Shown: positions 1-10,510, counted from the first letter of the stretch. The stretch is DNA of 64,000 nucleotides from Palaemon carinicauda (GCF_036898095.1 NC_090735.1:10615612-10679611), one strand, 5' to 3'. Notes: a model not told the origin generated them from the sequence alone. Translations and numbers: made by a program.

Positions 1-245
1 GTCTCGCTCGTCTTATGGTAGGGGCGGTCTTGACGAGACACGCCTGAAACCATAGAGGGAACGTCTGTTCGTTGGTTAAAGTCTCTCGAACCCATAAGTC
101 CTACGACAATACTTCTCCCTGGGGCATGGGAGCTTGCAAGAGGTCTCGGACTAGGCGAACGACAGGCACGAACAGACGAACCCTCTGTCGCAACACTGAT
201 AACACTTTGCGCAATTATCACTTTATCACTACAATTTTCTGTTTT
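1..245 (-). pseudogene. E1 gag fragment (middle part)
   Basis: The minus strand matches the family A gag region that follows the Cys cluster: the serine/arginine-rich stretch and the segment also present at 40000-40200 in E7 and 17470-17700 in E4. It resumes after the non-coding module at 246-1330 and is cut by the window edge. It encodes part of a structural protein of a YR retrotransposon; no function beyond nucleic-acid packaging can be inferred. Confidence 0.7.
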
Positions 246-1357
246 TGCACTTACTTCACTGAAATCGAATTTTTCAATAATTTCACATTAGGCATGAATA
301 AAAACTGATTTCTACCTGAAGCACGCAATTCTCCCCTACATCAAAAGGTTATAATTGCGAAATAAGTCGTATAATGTAAGCACATTAATACAAGCAAAAA
401 ACAGTAAACATATATATCGAATAAAACGGAAAAATATAAAGATAAAAGGATCAGTGACTGGGGAGGAGACTAAACACTAGTTCATTCAAAACTACGTTTT
501 CAATCTCTCACCGTACAGTGCCTTGGGACGAGAATAAAAACTAAAAACGTTTTATCCTTTCTCCCCGTACAGAGACTTGGGACGAGAGTAAAAAACTGAC
601 TCGAGAACAACGTTACTCGCTTGGGACGAGAATAAAGATCGGAACGTTCTCTCTTCCTCTCTCCCTCTCCGTCTCTCTCTCTCTCTCTCTCTCTCTTGAT
701 TTCACACCGAAGAGAAAAGCCCACTCACCTTTCGTCAATAAACAGGTTATTTGACCAAAGGAAAAAACTGAAAGGACTAAGAAATTGAAAATTAACAAGT
801 TCCTTTAAATTAGTATTTAAAACATTTCAGTTTGAAAGAAGAATGAACAAAACGTCAAAATCGATTTACTCTTTCTGCAAAGTGAAACCGTGATTCTCTC
901 TTTCTCTATCGTAACGATAGAGCGCAAACTGCGTAGCATAAATAAACCAAACGTTAGTTCATCTTTGAAACAGCACGAAGACTATTCAAAGAAAATCTTT
1001 CATAAAATATCTAATAAAAAAAAAAAAATATTCATTTAATAACTCTTACAGAGCAAATGATTTAAACTTAACGAAAATAAAAGTTGAATGGGCTCAACGT
1101 TGTTTAACTTCGGTTTCCAAGTTAGGACCACCTACTCTCGGACTAGGGGAGGAATAGGTAAGGCCGCATATAAACAAAACATTAAAATTTATATTGATGT
1201 TTAGTATAAATGGAAAGCTAATCGAAGAGGCCTAATAAAGGCGGGTGAGATATAAAATATATAGAGGAAAATCTATAATTAACAACAACAATTTATAACG
1301 TGATAAGATAATTGCTAAAAGCCTAAAACACACTTCCGTATTAAGGGAAGGGTCGGC
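246..1357 (-). other. Non-coding module replacing the gag N-terminus in E1
   Basis: AT-rich, with many stops in every frame, a CT/GA-rich microsatellite at about 651-697 and a perfect 19-nt palindrome at 904-922. It aligns along most of its length with 56515-57430 in E8, but is absent from E4, E6 and E7. It lies between the gag ATG (1360-1358, minus) and the resumed gag coding part. It could be a retained intron, a captured segment or a promoter; the sequence does not decide. Confidence 0.6.
651..697. repeat. (CT)n microsatellite
   Basis: Pyrimidine-rich run of CT dinucleotides with interruptions. The matching place in E8 (about 57093-57140) has the complementary GA run, so the tract was already present in the common source copy. 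Confidence 0.9.
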
Positions 1358-1755
1358 CATTTTGAAAAGTCAAAGAAAGTCCAAAAAACAATCCAAAGTA
1401 ATCAACAATTAAATCTATCCAAAAAAGAGTTCAATAGTTTAAGTTGAAGATAAAACACCTGCACTGCGAAAGCTCAAACCAAAAGGAAGTACTTCACCAA
1501 GACTGTTGAAAAACTCCAGGTTAACAGCGAGTAATGGTACGTCTTGTCGATCAGACCGACAGAGAAGAATTGGAGCTGTTTACATGTATATGCGGTATCT
1601 GGCCGATAGTTGGCGCTGGTGGGCACACCCGCAACCTTCATAGCGATCGCTCGCGAGTTTTTGTGTTTTTCTGTCGAGCCGCCGGAGTGTCAGCTATTAT
1701 ATATTCACCGGCTAAGTTAAATATTTAAAAATACAAATTATCTACGAATTTGTCA

Positions 1756-1799
1756 TTTGTTCCGTAACTGAATACAAATCACGCTATTTACATGGGGTG
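1756..1799 (-). repeat. E2 3' inverted terminal repeat
   Basis: Begins TTTGTTCCGTAACTGAATAC on the plus strand and is the reverse complement of the repeat ending at 20401. It shares its core with the E3 repeats (5129-5171 and 19628-19670) but has its own diagnostic differences, which pairs these two ends as one element. Confidence 0.88.
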
Positions 1800-2235
1800 A
1801 CTTAACCCTTAGGAAGGGAGGTAAGTCCCCTGCCATACTGGCTTTGGCTTGCCCAGGGGCCCCGAACCCGAGTTCATAAAGCAACTCAAGGGTTGGGGCC
1901 CCTGCACCTCGTAGACAGCTGAGGGGCTGCTGCGGCCTACGTAAGTCGTGTGTGAAGGTGAGCAGTGACATGTCCTAGGAAGTTGACCTGGATTCCTTTA
2001 GAAGGAAATCTAGGCTAGGACTACCCAATACCACCTTGTCAGGGTATGGGGACATTACAGTATTACAACTTAATACTAGGAACACAAGGAAGCATGGCTT
2101 ACCAGCAGAGGTTTGAGGTCAGCTGTGCAAAGGACCCAGGATGCTGTTTTTCTCCAAGGGAGGAGAGGATGAAGAAAAGAAAAGGGCCAGACAGATCTTT
2201 TCATTCACACAGACTAAAACCGGGTAACAATGCCC
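1800..2235 (-). other. E2 3' untranslated region
   Basis: No open frame of note. It is homologous to 5172-5594, the 3' UTR of E3, along its whole length, including the segments near 2030-2110 and 2160-2235. This shows E2 and E3 belong to one family although E2 lacks pol. Confidence 0.8.
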
Positions 2236-4819
2236 TCAACCCTCTGCTACTTGTCTGGGCTGTTCCTGTCTGATCCTAGTAGACGATTTGGGAATCATCT
2301 TAGAGTCCTTGGGTTCCCTCCTGGGAGGGATGCAGGACTCTAGAAGCGAAGGGGGCAAGTCCTTCTCCACCTCGGGACGAGGAGACCTCTCGGGAAAAGG
2401 AGGAACATGCACCATTGGTGCGATGAGGGAGTATTCCTGCTCAACCGACTCCCCTGAGGAGGGGTAATCCTCCTCCGCAGGAGAGGGCAAGAAGGTCTGA
2501 GGGGGAGTAGGATCCTTGCGCAAGGATCTACGCGGGGACAGCACAAACCTCGGAGGAGGATCCACGGGAGAGACTCCTCTCTTCCTTTTCAGGGGGGAGG
2601 AAGCTGCCACTGGCTCGCGACCCGAATCAGAGAGGGTTGGCTTAATCGCCCGCACGAGAGCTCTGAGTAGGGTGTCAAACCAGGGCTGCTGACTGACATT
2701 CCTCTGAAAGGAAGGGGATCAAGGATCCCTAGGAGGAGTCGACAAACGAGGGTTCGCCTGCAGGGCTGTAAGAGAAGAATCCCTAGACCTGTCCGAGGAG
2801 CGTTCCCCCTCTGGCGAGCGCGCTGGTCTGCGCTTGCGGGGAGGGGAACGCGACAAGGAAGAAACTGCCTGTCGGCGATCGCGCTGTGGCTCGTATGACG
2901 AGCCCAGATCAGGGACGCGCGCGAGAGAAGGGCGCGAAGCTGGAAAATCGCGCGCGCACCCGCGTGGGCCGAGGCGGGCGCGGGGGCGCGATGGTGCACA
3001 GGAGGATGGTCAGGAGCGATGGCGCGCTGGAGACAGACCGGGAGCGTGGCCGTGGGGGCGCACGGTAGCCTGAGCGGGAACATGCCCGCGAGCGCGAGTG
3101 GGCGATGGTGTGGGCGTGCGGCGATCAGGAGCTGGAGCAGGAGGCGGCCGAACGCGTGGGCGCGCAGCGACCTGGTGCGGCCCCGGAGGGCGAGTGATAA
3201 CAGGAGCGCCCGAGCGGGTGTCTGGTAGGACTGGCCGAGGGCGCGATAGTGCGGGAGCAGGGTCGCGAGCGACCTGGGAACGAGAGGTTTAATGACGGTC
3301 TGGCTGGACCGGTTTACTCGCCTGTGCAAGCGCTAGTTGTGCTGGCGATCGTGGGCGCGCATAGCGCGTATCAGGAACAGGTCACATCGGGGTTCGCTGC
3401 TTTGGAGGTTGCGAGGTGCGAGCCGCGTGAGGGCGCTCTGGAGTTAGTTGCGCCACCACCGCTGTCTTAAAGACAGGCACGGGGCGTGAAGCAGGAACAA
3501 GGCGCGATTTGGGCGCGTCGGGCGCGATCGTATCTGTAGTACATTCGCGCGGTTCCAGAGGCGGCCGTGAGCTCCCGTGCGCTGGCTTGGCAACCTCTGG
3601 GGCGACGAGCTGAGTCGTCGCGACGCGTGGTCGCGTTGGTGCTGGAACAGGAACTGCGCGCGGGCGCACATCGCGAACCTCCTTAGGTGGGCGCGATGGG
3701 CCCAAAGCGGCACGTGGGCGCGTTGGGGTGCGCGTGAGTGCTGGAGCTGGAATCGCGTCTCTCCCCCGCAGGGCGCGACGAGTCCGTGGGAACCTGTGCG
3801 CCAACTCAGGAACCTCCTGGATCGCGCGCGGTGAAACAGGAACAGGGATCCGGCGAGGTGCCGGAGGGCGCGTGAGCACTGGAGGCCGCTGGGGCACCGG
3901 TGGATGCGTAGGCGCCTTATCAGGAACTGGCCGCAAGTGCGCAGGAGAGCGCGGCGGCGCTATAACAGGATCAGGGCGCGTTTGCGCAGTTGGGCACTTG
4001 CGCGCTACTTCAGAATCTGCTGGAGGGCGACGGGGCGCCGATGGGCGTGGGCGCGCAGGGGAACCCTGGCGAGCAACAGGAACAGTGGCGCGAACGCCTA
4101 AGGGTGAGCGCCGAGGCGCTTTGTCAGGAACGACAGGAACAACAGCAGCAGGGTGCGGTGCGCAGGCGGAGCCTTACGCTTAGGGGCGAGCGGTGCAGTT
4201 GAGCGCTCAAGTCCCTGAGACCCCGTAGGGTCAGGAGGTTGCGCAGTGGCAGTCTCCGGCGCATAAAGCGCGTCAGCAGCTTTAGATGTAGAACGATCCC
4301 TGGAGAGGTCAAGGTTGGTAGCAGGAAGATCAGGAGAACGGCGAGTCGTCTCCTCCGCAGAGGACTGTGGTGACGACGAGCCGAAGAGGCGCCTCTTAAC
4401 CCTTTGAAGGGGGAAGGAAGGCCTCTATGGCGAAGGGGAGGGCGAGCCTTCCGCCTTATACGCCCACGAGGGGCCGTGGGATCAGCAGGCTGCCCATCAA
4501 TAGGCCTCCGAAGAGGCGTCTCTACCAGAGAACTCCCCCGAGAGGGAGTCTCAACGGAAGGAGAGACCGTGGGACTAAGCTCCTCCCTCGAAGTATGTTC
4601 GGAGGGGGAGACAGAGCCTTCTGCTACCGCAGCCACAGGAACAGGAGTTTGGTCAGACCCACGGGATGTTTCCGACACAACAACGTCAACCACAGACAGA
4701 GGATCTATGTCCGCTGAGGTTGACGATTGTTCGGCAGCCGCACCCCGTTTGATCATACCAAACAAGGCTTCCTTGGAGTGCGGACCCTGTAGCCCCAAGG
4801 AAGCCCAAAGCTGAAAAAT
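2236..4819 (-). pseudogene. E2 gag, 3' part (family B), frameshifted
   Basis: Minus-strand continuation of the gag that starts at 20061. The first part (4798 to about 4124) is open for more than 220 codons; the middle (about 4150-2650) is very GC-rich, Pro/Arg/Ala-rich and broken into three frames (pieces at 3936-3382, 3329-2589 and 2655-2236). The last piece ends in the five codons that also end the YR frame of E3 (stop at 2238-2236, compare 5597-5595). Known gag proteins of DIRS elements are poorly conserved, so the call rests on position and on continuity with the 5' part. Confidence 0.7.
2650..4150. repeat. GC-rich degenerate repeat tract in E2 gag
   Basis: Dense in GCGCG motifs and in imperfect repeats of roughly 18-30 bp. 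It corresponds in place to the clean minisatellites of E3 at 9.6-11.5 kb. Open frames appear on both strands because stops are rare at this composition, so plus-strand ORFs here are not genes. Confidence 0.7.
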
Positions 4820-5128
4820 GACAAATTCGAAGATAATTTGTATTTTTCCTAACCATACAAACCTTAGCTATTTACATTGGGTTTACCTTTTAGCGCAGCT
4901 GAAATGGCGAGCCATTAGAATTTAACGAGGGTATATTACCCCCGCGCTGGTTAGCGGGGGGGTAGGGGAGTGGTAGCTAGCTACCCCTCCCCCCCTTACA
5001 CACAGGTGAATGCTCACTTTCACTTAGAGGTAGGACTTGTCTTGGGGGACAGGGCTGGCGGGCAAATATGTGTAAATAGCTAAGGTTTGTATGGTTAGGA
5101 AAAATACAAATTATCTTCGAATTTGTCA
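4820..5128. repeat. E3 internal complementary region (ICR)
   Basis: About 60-nt arms (roughly 4820-4876 and 5068-5128) form a near-perfect inverted repeat around a middle that is the inverse copy of the E3 5' leader (compare 4877-4990 with 19510-19635). In DIRS elements this region is thought to template end-joining of the replication product into a circle. The middle holds a strong hairpin around the TAGCTAGCTA core at about 4974-4983. Confidence 0.8.
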
Positions 5129-5171
5129 TTTGTTCCGTAACCGAAATACAAACCACGCTATTTACATTGGG
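5129..5171 (-). repeat. E3 3' inverted terminal repeat
   Basis: Forty-three bases, the exact reverse complement of 19628-19670. It starts TTTGTTCCGTAACCGAAATA on the plus strand. Confidence 0.92.
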
Positions 5172-5594
5172 TGACTTACCCCTTAGGTAGGGTGGAAAGT
5201 CCCCAGCTATACTGGCTTTGGCTTTACCCGGGGACTCAGAATCCGAGTGAGTCGCACTCGAGAAAAGGAGTCCCTGCACCTCACAAGGAACCGTGTGGCC
5301 TACATAAGCTTGTGTGTGAAGGAAGAAGAGTGACCCGTCCTAGGCAGTTGACCTGGAGTTCCAGAAGGAACTCTGGGTTAGGACGTTCCCAATACCACCT
5401 CGTCAGGGTATGGGGGACGCGACAGTATTGACTCAATACTCGGAACACAAGAAGCATGGTTTACCTGCAGAGGTTCGAGGTCAGCTATGCAGAGACCAGG
5501 ATGATGCTTCCCCGTAGAGGGGATGATGAAGAAAAAAGTAAGGGCCAGACATACTTCTTTCGTTCATGCAGACTAAAACCTGATAACAATGTCC
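5172..5594 (-). other. E3 3' untranslated region
   Basis: Between the YR stop (5597-5595 on the minus strand) and the 3' ITR. Homologous to 1800-2235 in E2. No coding frame. Confidence 0.75.
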
Positions 5595-5840
5595 TCAACC
5601 TTCTGCTACCTGTCCAAAAAGGAGCCTGAGGTTAGACCAGCTGTTGTGTAGCCACCACAGAGCGATAAAAAACGTATCGAAACTCCTGTGGGTCACGCCC
5701 TGCAGGAAGCGGGCTGCGAAGGTCATTAGACGCTTCCAGACTCCAGCTTGTAGCACCTGCGTCACAGAGTAGTATTACTCGAAGGCGAGGGACGTTGCGA
5801 TGTATCCAACATTGTGCTGTAGGGCGACGTGACGGGGGAG
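5595..5840 (-). pseudogene. E3 tyrosine recombinase, C-terminal part
   Basis: One minus-strand frame ending at the stop 5597-5595 shows the end of a DIRS YR: an HNVG motif (5816-5805) followed by a stretch like the IATS(V/L)AF of family A, then Q-A-G-x-W-K and a Phe-rich segment ending in THRSFDTF. The catalytic HxxR has Gly in place of Arg, and there is a stop about 10 codons further on, so the protein is dead. The family enzyme recombines circular element DNA into the genome through a tyrosine nucleophile. The N-terminal part could not be traced upstream. Confidence 0.65.
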
Positions 5841-7400
5841 GGTCTGGAGACAGGTCGAGATGAATGTCCTTGAGTCCGAGCTGAAGAGGTATACTGGTGA
5901 TTCTCCCCCGTGTCCTCCTTATGCTCATAAATCGGCTGCAACTGAGGACAAACTGCAGCTGTTCCCAAAGCTAACCCCTCGACTCCTTTACTGGCAAGGA
6001 GAAGGTTTTGGGACATCAGATACAGAATGGAGACTCGAAATCTTGAAGGAATTGGACCGAAGGGCCAGGACCCCAAGATTCTGAGTCTAGACAACAACTC
6101 AGGAGCGAACCTGAATGTTGCCTTCCCCCTTTCCTTAGAAAGGGCGGAGTCGTACGAGACCAAGATGATTGCTTACACACTGGCCGCGGCCAGAGTGAGC
6201 AGGAGACCCAAGACGGAATACAATCAGAGGCCTGTCGTAACGGGTCTTGAGAAGATCTCTTAAAGGACTAAAAAGTCCGAGCCATGCTCCAAGTTGGAGG
6301 TCTCACTCCGACTAGGGCAGGGACGTTCGTAGCTTCGCCTGAGCGAGGAAAGATCCAGCGGGAAGGAAAAAGTTATTCCTTTAAGCCTGAAGGTCAGGGA
6401 AAGGCTGAGCGACAGGCTTCATTGCCGAGAGCGGAAAGGAGTTTCCTCCCGCCGAAAGGCAATGAGATCGTTATTGCTGGAGAAGAGGCCTCAAGGGAAG
6501 AGGTATATCTCCCACGGCACCAACCACCGAAGACTCTTCACTTTGCCTGGAAGACCCCTGCGGATGACTATCGCAGATGACGCGACCTCCGTCCCGTGAC
6601 TGTAGTGGGTTCTCTCTTCTTGAGGAGTAGGCGTAGTGTCTCCAGGCATGAAGCCGAAGCGACGCCCCGGCTCGTGAAAGATGTTGCAGTGTGGTTGTTT
6701 GAGTAGTCTGTGCCGTCGGAGAAGCTCTCCCGGGAGTCCCGTCAGGGGAAGCAGAGGGTCCAGAAACCGTTCTGCGCATAGTCCCAGTGGAGTTCTCCCA
6801 TCGAAAGGTTGACAGACAACCTGGTCTTGTTGAGACCCATTCTCCACAGACAAAAAGGAGGGAAGACGCAGGCGTCGAAGTAGTCCCACCATCACCGGAA
6901 TGCATCTTACCAGAGTCTCGGGGTCTGAGACTGGGGGGAAGAACAGCGGAAGCTTGAGGTTCCAAGCTGTCGCGATCAGGTCCCCCAGACCAGGATTTGC
7001 TGGTTACTCAAGGCCAAAGACCCCCAGGTACACTCTCTCTACGAGGCTCTGCTCGGATAGTCGGAGAGAACATTCCTCTGCCTGAAATGAGAGAGCCGAT
7101 GGTGGTATTGAGAGTATCTAAATCATCTCGGTATCTCTACTGCAAGATGTGAAGTTGTGAAAAAGCGTCCCCTGCTGGTTAGAACACGCCAGAATCATGA
7201 AGTCGACGCGCACGGAGCGACTCGGCAGGAGCTGTAGGATCTGTAGAAGGGCCAGACTACGGCCCCTAAGCCTGCCTGAATGATGGAGAGGTATCCTTCA
7301 GGTCCTGACCATAGGCCTGGACCGGAACATGCCCCCCCCCCCCCCCTTCTTTGACGGGTCCGAGAACAGCATCAAGAATGTGGGGAAAGGACGAGAATAT
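5841..7400 (-). pseudogene. E3 decayed RNase H and YR N-terminal region
   Basis: By position between RT and the YR C-terminus this should encode RNase H and the YR core-binding part. The minus strand keeps only short frames (for example 6163-5762, 6965-6471 and 6895-6491) with frameshifts and stops. No catalytic motif can be claimed. A C homopolymer of about 17 bases lies at 7330-7346. Plus-strand ORFs in this stretch have no recognisable family content. Confidence 0.45.
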
Positions 7401-8420
7401 CCACTCCCATCAAGAGGTTCCATAGGTCAACACCCATTGCAGGTCTAATAGTTCCGCTGGTCCCATAGGGGCCAGAAAGTCCGGTTAATCGTTGCCTGAA
7501 ACCACCGGAACTTGGACCGCCCCACATGGAACTTATCCTGAGGCGACCGTTCGGAACTATAGAAGGGTCAATGAGGAAAGGAGAACTAGGAAACGTTCCA
7601 AGGTAGGGCTGAAAGCTCTGCTTGACTGAGAACAGGTACTGCGACTCTCCTCAGCCTTGCCACAGTCAACTGAAGGGAAGGCTCGGAGGAGGTGGCAACA
7701 GAATCTGGCATCCCCAGGTGGTCGCCCATCTAAGTACCGACCAGAACCGACGTTGCTTAACCTCGCTGGACGGACAAGAAGCGGGGTTTCCAACGTGGTA
7801 AGGCCGTTGACTCAATATCATGGCCAGATACTCCAGATGTTGAGGCAGAAGAAGAGAAGGCTCCTAGCAAAAACCAGGAACCCCCGCTCATGGTAAGCAT
7901 CCGGAAGCTTGTCCCGGCGCTGAAGAAGGTCGAACCCGAGCCTACCGGAGTTGACCAGACCTCCAAAAAGCGAAGGAGGCGGAAGCCTGCACCTGAGCGG
8001 CCATGAGGAAAGCAGGGAGAGTTCTCTGGGGAAAAAAACCTGCGATGCCACGGCGGGATCGCCACACTGCATCTTAAGCAGGAATACCTGCAGTCTAGGC
8101 TGAATTCCACGAGCTTCTTGGAAGATGGATGGAATGGAAACTGAAAGTACCCGTCCTTCCGATCCAGGGTTTAAGGAGTCCTGTCGCCTCGTTACCAGTC
8201 TGATCGATTCTGCTGTTCCACGCTGGACGAAGTTTGTTCGACAAACTTGATCAGGGCTGAGAGGTCGACTACGGAACTCCCGTCTCAGATACTTCCTTAA
8301 AAGAAAGGATCGACTGAAGAAGCCGGGGGTGAAGCCGTCGATGATCCTATGGAGGACCTTCTCCTAAGGAATGGATCTTTCTGCCCAAACGGGCAAACTC
8401 TTGCCGACCCTATGGCCTAG
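7400..8420 (-). pseudogene. E3 reverse transcriptase, decayed
   Basis: Minus-strand translation with several frameshifts recovers the RT landmarks in the right order: a segment like DxFxPGFYSR (about 8345-8312), the VDLSAL motif, then GYFQFPFHPSSKK (about 8165-8117), equivalent to the DAYFHIPIHPDS of family A, and further on a degenerate Y-L-x-M segment next to the 5S-like sequence. The YxDD catalytic box is not readable. The family enzyme copies element RNA into DNA. Inactive copy. Confidence 0.6.
7694..7811 (-). pseudogene. 5S rRNA-like sequence (118 nt)
   Basis: On the minus strand the segment has the length and order of a 5S rRNA: a start like the CAACGACCATACCACG of animal 5S, a middle like CTCGTCCGAT, then GTTAAGCAACGTCGG (internal promoter A-box region), then GTACTTAGATGGGCGACC (C-box region) and an end CTGTTGCC. 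Differences are scattered, and terminal-stem pairing is only partial, so a functional gene is unlikely. It lies within the E3 RT between a YLxM-like segment and the next RT block. No poly-A tail or target duplication is visible. It may be a 5S pseudogene insertion or derive from a 5S-headed SINE. Confidence 0.8.
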
Positions 8421-8579
8421 AGGTTCAGAGACACTGAATTCGCTGACAGAGACGGCAGGCGCGATATCCTTGGCTGATCACACAGATCGTGCGGGAATGG
8501 GCATCGGGAAGCTGTCATCCGGATGAGTAACCTTAGGCATCCTCTCAGCGTGAAACCTGCAAGGGGGGGCGGGGCAATC

Positions 8580-8954
8580 CTAGAGTTCGTGAACTCTGCA
8601 GCTCCCTTTAGGACTATGCCCCCCCCGGGGGAGCCTCCCGTGCCATCTGTTCCTGACAGGAAACTGCAATTGGACACCTTGTCTTAGTTGTCGTAGCCGA
8701 TAACTTAGGCCGACGTGGTTGAAAGAAAAAGGCGCTGGAGCCCTGCAGAGTCTGGAAGAAAGCGCCTTGGAGGAGTGAAAACGGAAGTCGACTTCCTCCG
8801 CACAGCCGCTGTCTATGTCTCTGTCCTTGGGCACAAACAAACTCTTCTCAAGGATGGAAGGGTGTCTGAGGTTGTCGACATCCACGGATGAGACACCCGA
8901 AAGGAAACCCTCGGTCAGCGCGTCCAGATGGTCCAACATCGAGCTTGCCCGCAA
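8580..8954 (-). pseudogene. E3 gag C-terminal region, partial
   Basis: An open minus-strand stretch of about 124 codons starts with a leucine-rich helical segment (LDHLDALTEGFLSGV) that is compact and non-repetitive, unlike the flanking GC-rich DNA. Its place between the repetitive gag part and the RT argues for the conserved C-terminal gag domain of this family. No enzymatic motif. Gag would package the element RNA. Confidence 0.45.
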
Positions 8955-9596
8955 GTTAGATACTTAACGACGAAACGCCAAGGTGCCTGAGCCCGGGAGG
9001 AGGAAAGTACCCATGACCTTCCTGTAGCTTCCTTGAACCAAAACTCGGGCCGTAACCGAAGAGGGAAAGGACCTGGTAAGCCCCTTACACGAGATGGAGA
9101 AGAGGAAGGGGTAAGCAGTCACCCCTTAGCCGATGGAGAAATCTCGAACGGAAAGCCCCCCGCCAAAAATCCTTCCAGGGAATGACGGGGAAGGGCTAAC
9201 CCAGGTTCTGGAAAGAGGAGTGTTGCTCAGACCTCCCTGAAGATTCTTCTTATTCTTGCATGTGCCATGGTCTGCGTTTACGGGATGAGGCCTTGTTCTG
9301 GAAATACGCTCCAGAAGAACTCGCCAGGCTGGCCATGCTGCGAAAACCCCAATGGGAATCGTGGTCGCAATCGCCCTGGAGCTCGCGCGATGGTAAATCA
9401 ATGATTTGCGCGTGGGCGAACGTGGAAGCGCCCATGCGCGGTCACGCAGGAACGCAAACGAAGGTGAGCGAAGGAGCGCAGAAGGAGGGCGAGCGTGGTA
9501 GGAAGGGCGAGAGCTGGTGGTCGGCGAGCGATAACCCATAGGCGAGCAATGGATACTGCAAGAATTAAGCCGACATTCGTGCGAAGAAACACTGTC

Positions 9597-10220
9597 GGTT
9601 CGCGCGACGGAACCCCGTCGGTTCGCGCGACGGAACGCCGTCGGTTCGCGCGACGGAACGCCGTCGGTTCGCGCGACGGAACGGCGTCGGTTCGCGCGAC
9701 GGAACGCCGTCGGTTCGCGCGACGGAACGCCGTCGGTTCGCGCGACGGAACGCCGTCGGTTCGCGCGACGGAACGCCGTCGGTTCGCGCGACGGAACGCC
9801 GTCGGTTCGCGCGACGGAACGCCGTCGGTTCGCGCGACGGAACGCCGTCGGTTCGCGCGACGGAACGCCGTCGGTTCGCGCGACGGAACGCCGTCGGTTC
9901 GCGCGACGGAACGCCGTCGGTTCGCGCGACGGAACGCCGTCGGAACGCCGTCGGTTCGCGCGACGGAACGCCGTCGGTTCGCGCGACGGAACGCCGTCGG
10001 TTCGCGCGACGGAACGCCGTCGGTTCGCGCGACGGAACGCCGTCGGTTCGCGCGACGGAACGCCGTCGGTTCGCGCGACGGAACGCCGTCGGTTCGCGCG
10101 ACGGAACGCCGTCGGTTCGCGCGACGGAACGCCGTCCGTCCGCGCGACGGAAACCGTCCGTTCGCGCGACGGAAACCGTCCGTTCGCGCGATGGAATACC
10201 GTTGGTTCGCGCGCGGGCGA
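9597..10220. repeat. 23-bp minisatellite, about 27 units
   Basis: The unit GGTTCGCGCGACGGAACGCC plus GTC is repeated almost without change; one partial unit interrupts the array near 9943, and the last units (after 10134) are diverged. Each unit contains an inverted repeat CCGTCG - 7 nt - CGACGG and six CpG sites. Because 23 is not a multiple of three, and stops are absent, the array is open in all three minus-strand frames and on the plus strand, giving long 23-residue-periodic ORFs that are not evidence of a protein. It lies in the E3 gag region. Confidence 0.95.
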
Positions 10221-10261
10221 ACATTGGAGAGCATATGCGCGGTCGCCCATGAGCATAGACG

Positions 10262-10360
10262 TGCAGGCACGTGGGCGTGCGGTCGCGCAGGAACGTGGGC
10301 ATGTGGCCGAGCAGGCACGTGGGCATGTGGCCGAGCAGGCACGTGGGCGTGCGGGTGAGC
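10262..10360. repeat. 24-bp tandem repeat in E3
   Basis: About four units related to CAGGCACGTGGGCATGTGGC, each followed by CGAG, directly after the 23-bp array. On the minus strand it reads as an in-frame eight-residue repeat. Confidence 0.85.
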
Positions 10361-10435
10361 ACAGGCGGTCGGGAGACCGATGGCGCGTTGACGAGCGATG
10401 GCGCGTTCTGTGAGGCGATAGCCCGCAGGAGAGTG

Positions 10436-10510
10436 ACGGAGCGTTGGCAAGCGATGGAGCGTTGGCAAGCGATGGAGCGTCGGCAAGCGATGGCGCGACG
10501 GCGCGTTGGC
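10436..10510. repeat. 18-bp tandem repeat in E3
   Basis: About four units of GCGTTGGCAAGCGATGGA with substitutions. It is in phase with codons and lies in the same gag-equivalent region. Confidence 0.8.

Larger units (their letters stand above)
1..1731 (-). mobile_element. E1: family A DIRS-like retrotransposon, 5' part only
   Basis: Read on the minus strand this starts with the family A inverted terminal repeat (about 1690-1731), then the leader found in E4 and E7, an ATG at 1360-1358 and a gag fragment running off the window at position 1. The rest of gag and all of pol lie outside. Its 5' end abuts the truncated ICR of E2, so E1 appears to have inserted into E2. Gag is not open: after the first few codons a non-coding stretch of about 1.1 kb replaces the Cys-rich N-terminus, the same arrangement as in E8. 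Confidence 0.85.

Noticed and set aside
3019..4800. Plus-strand ORFs in the GC-rich part of E2
   Set aside because: Shadow frames of a repetitive minus-strand gag; Arg/Gly/Ala-rich without structure.
5842..7085. Plus-strand ORFs as genes
   Set aside because: They oppose decayed E3 pol and have no family content.
9597..10220. CRISPR array
   Set aside because: Units are directly adjacent with no spacers, and the genome is eukaryotic.
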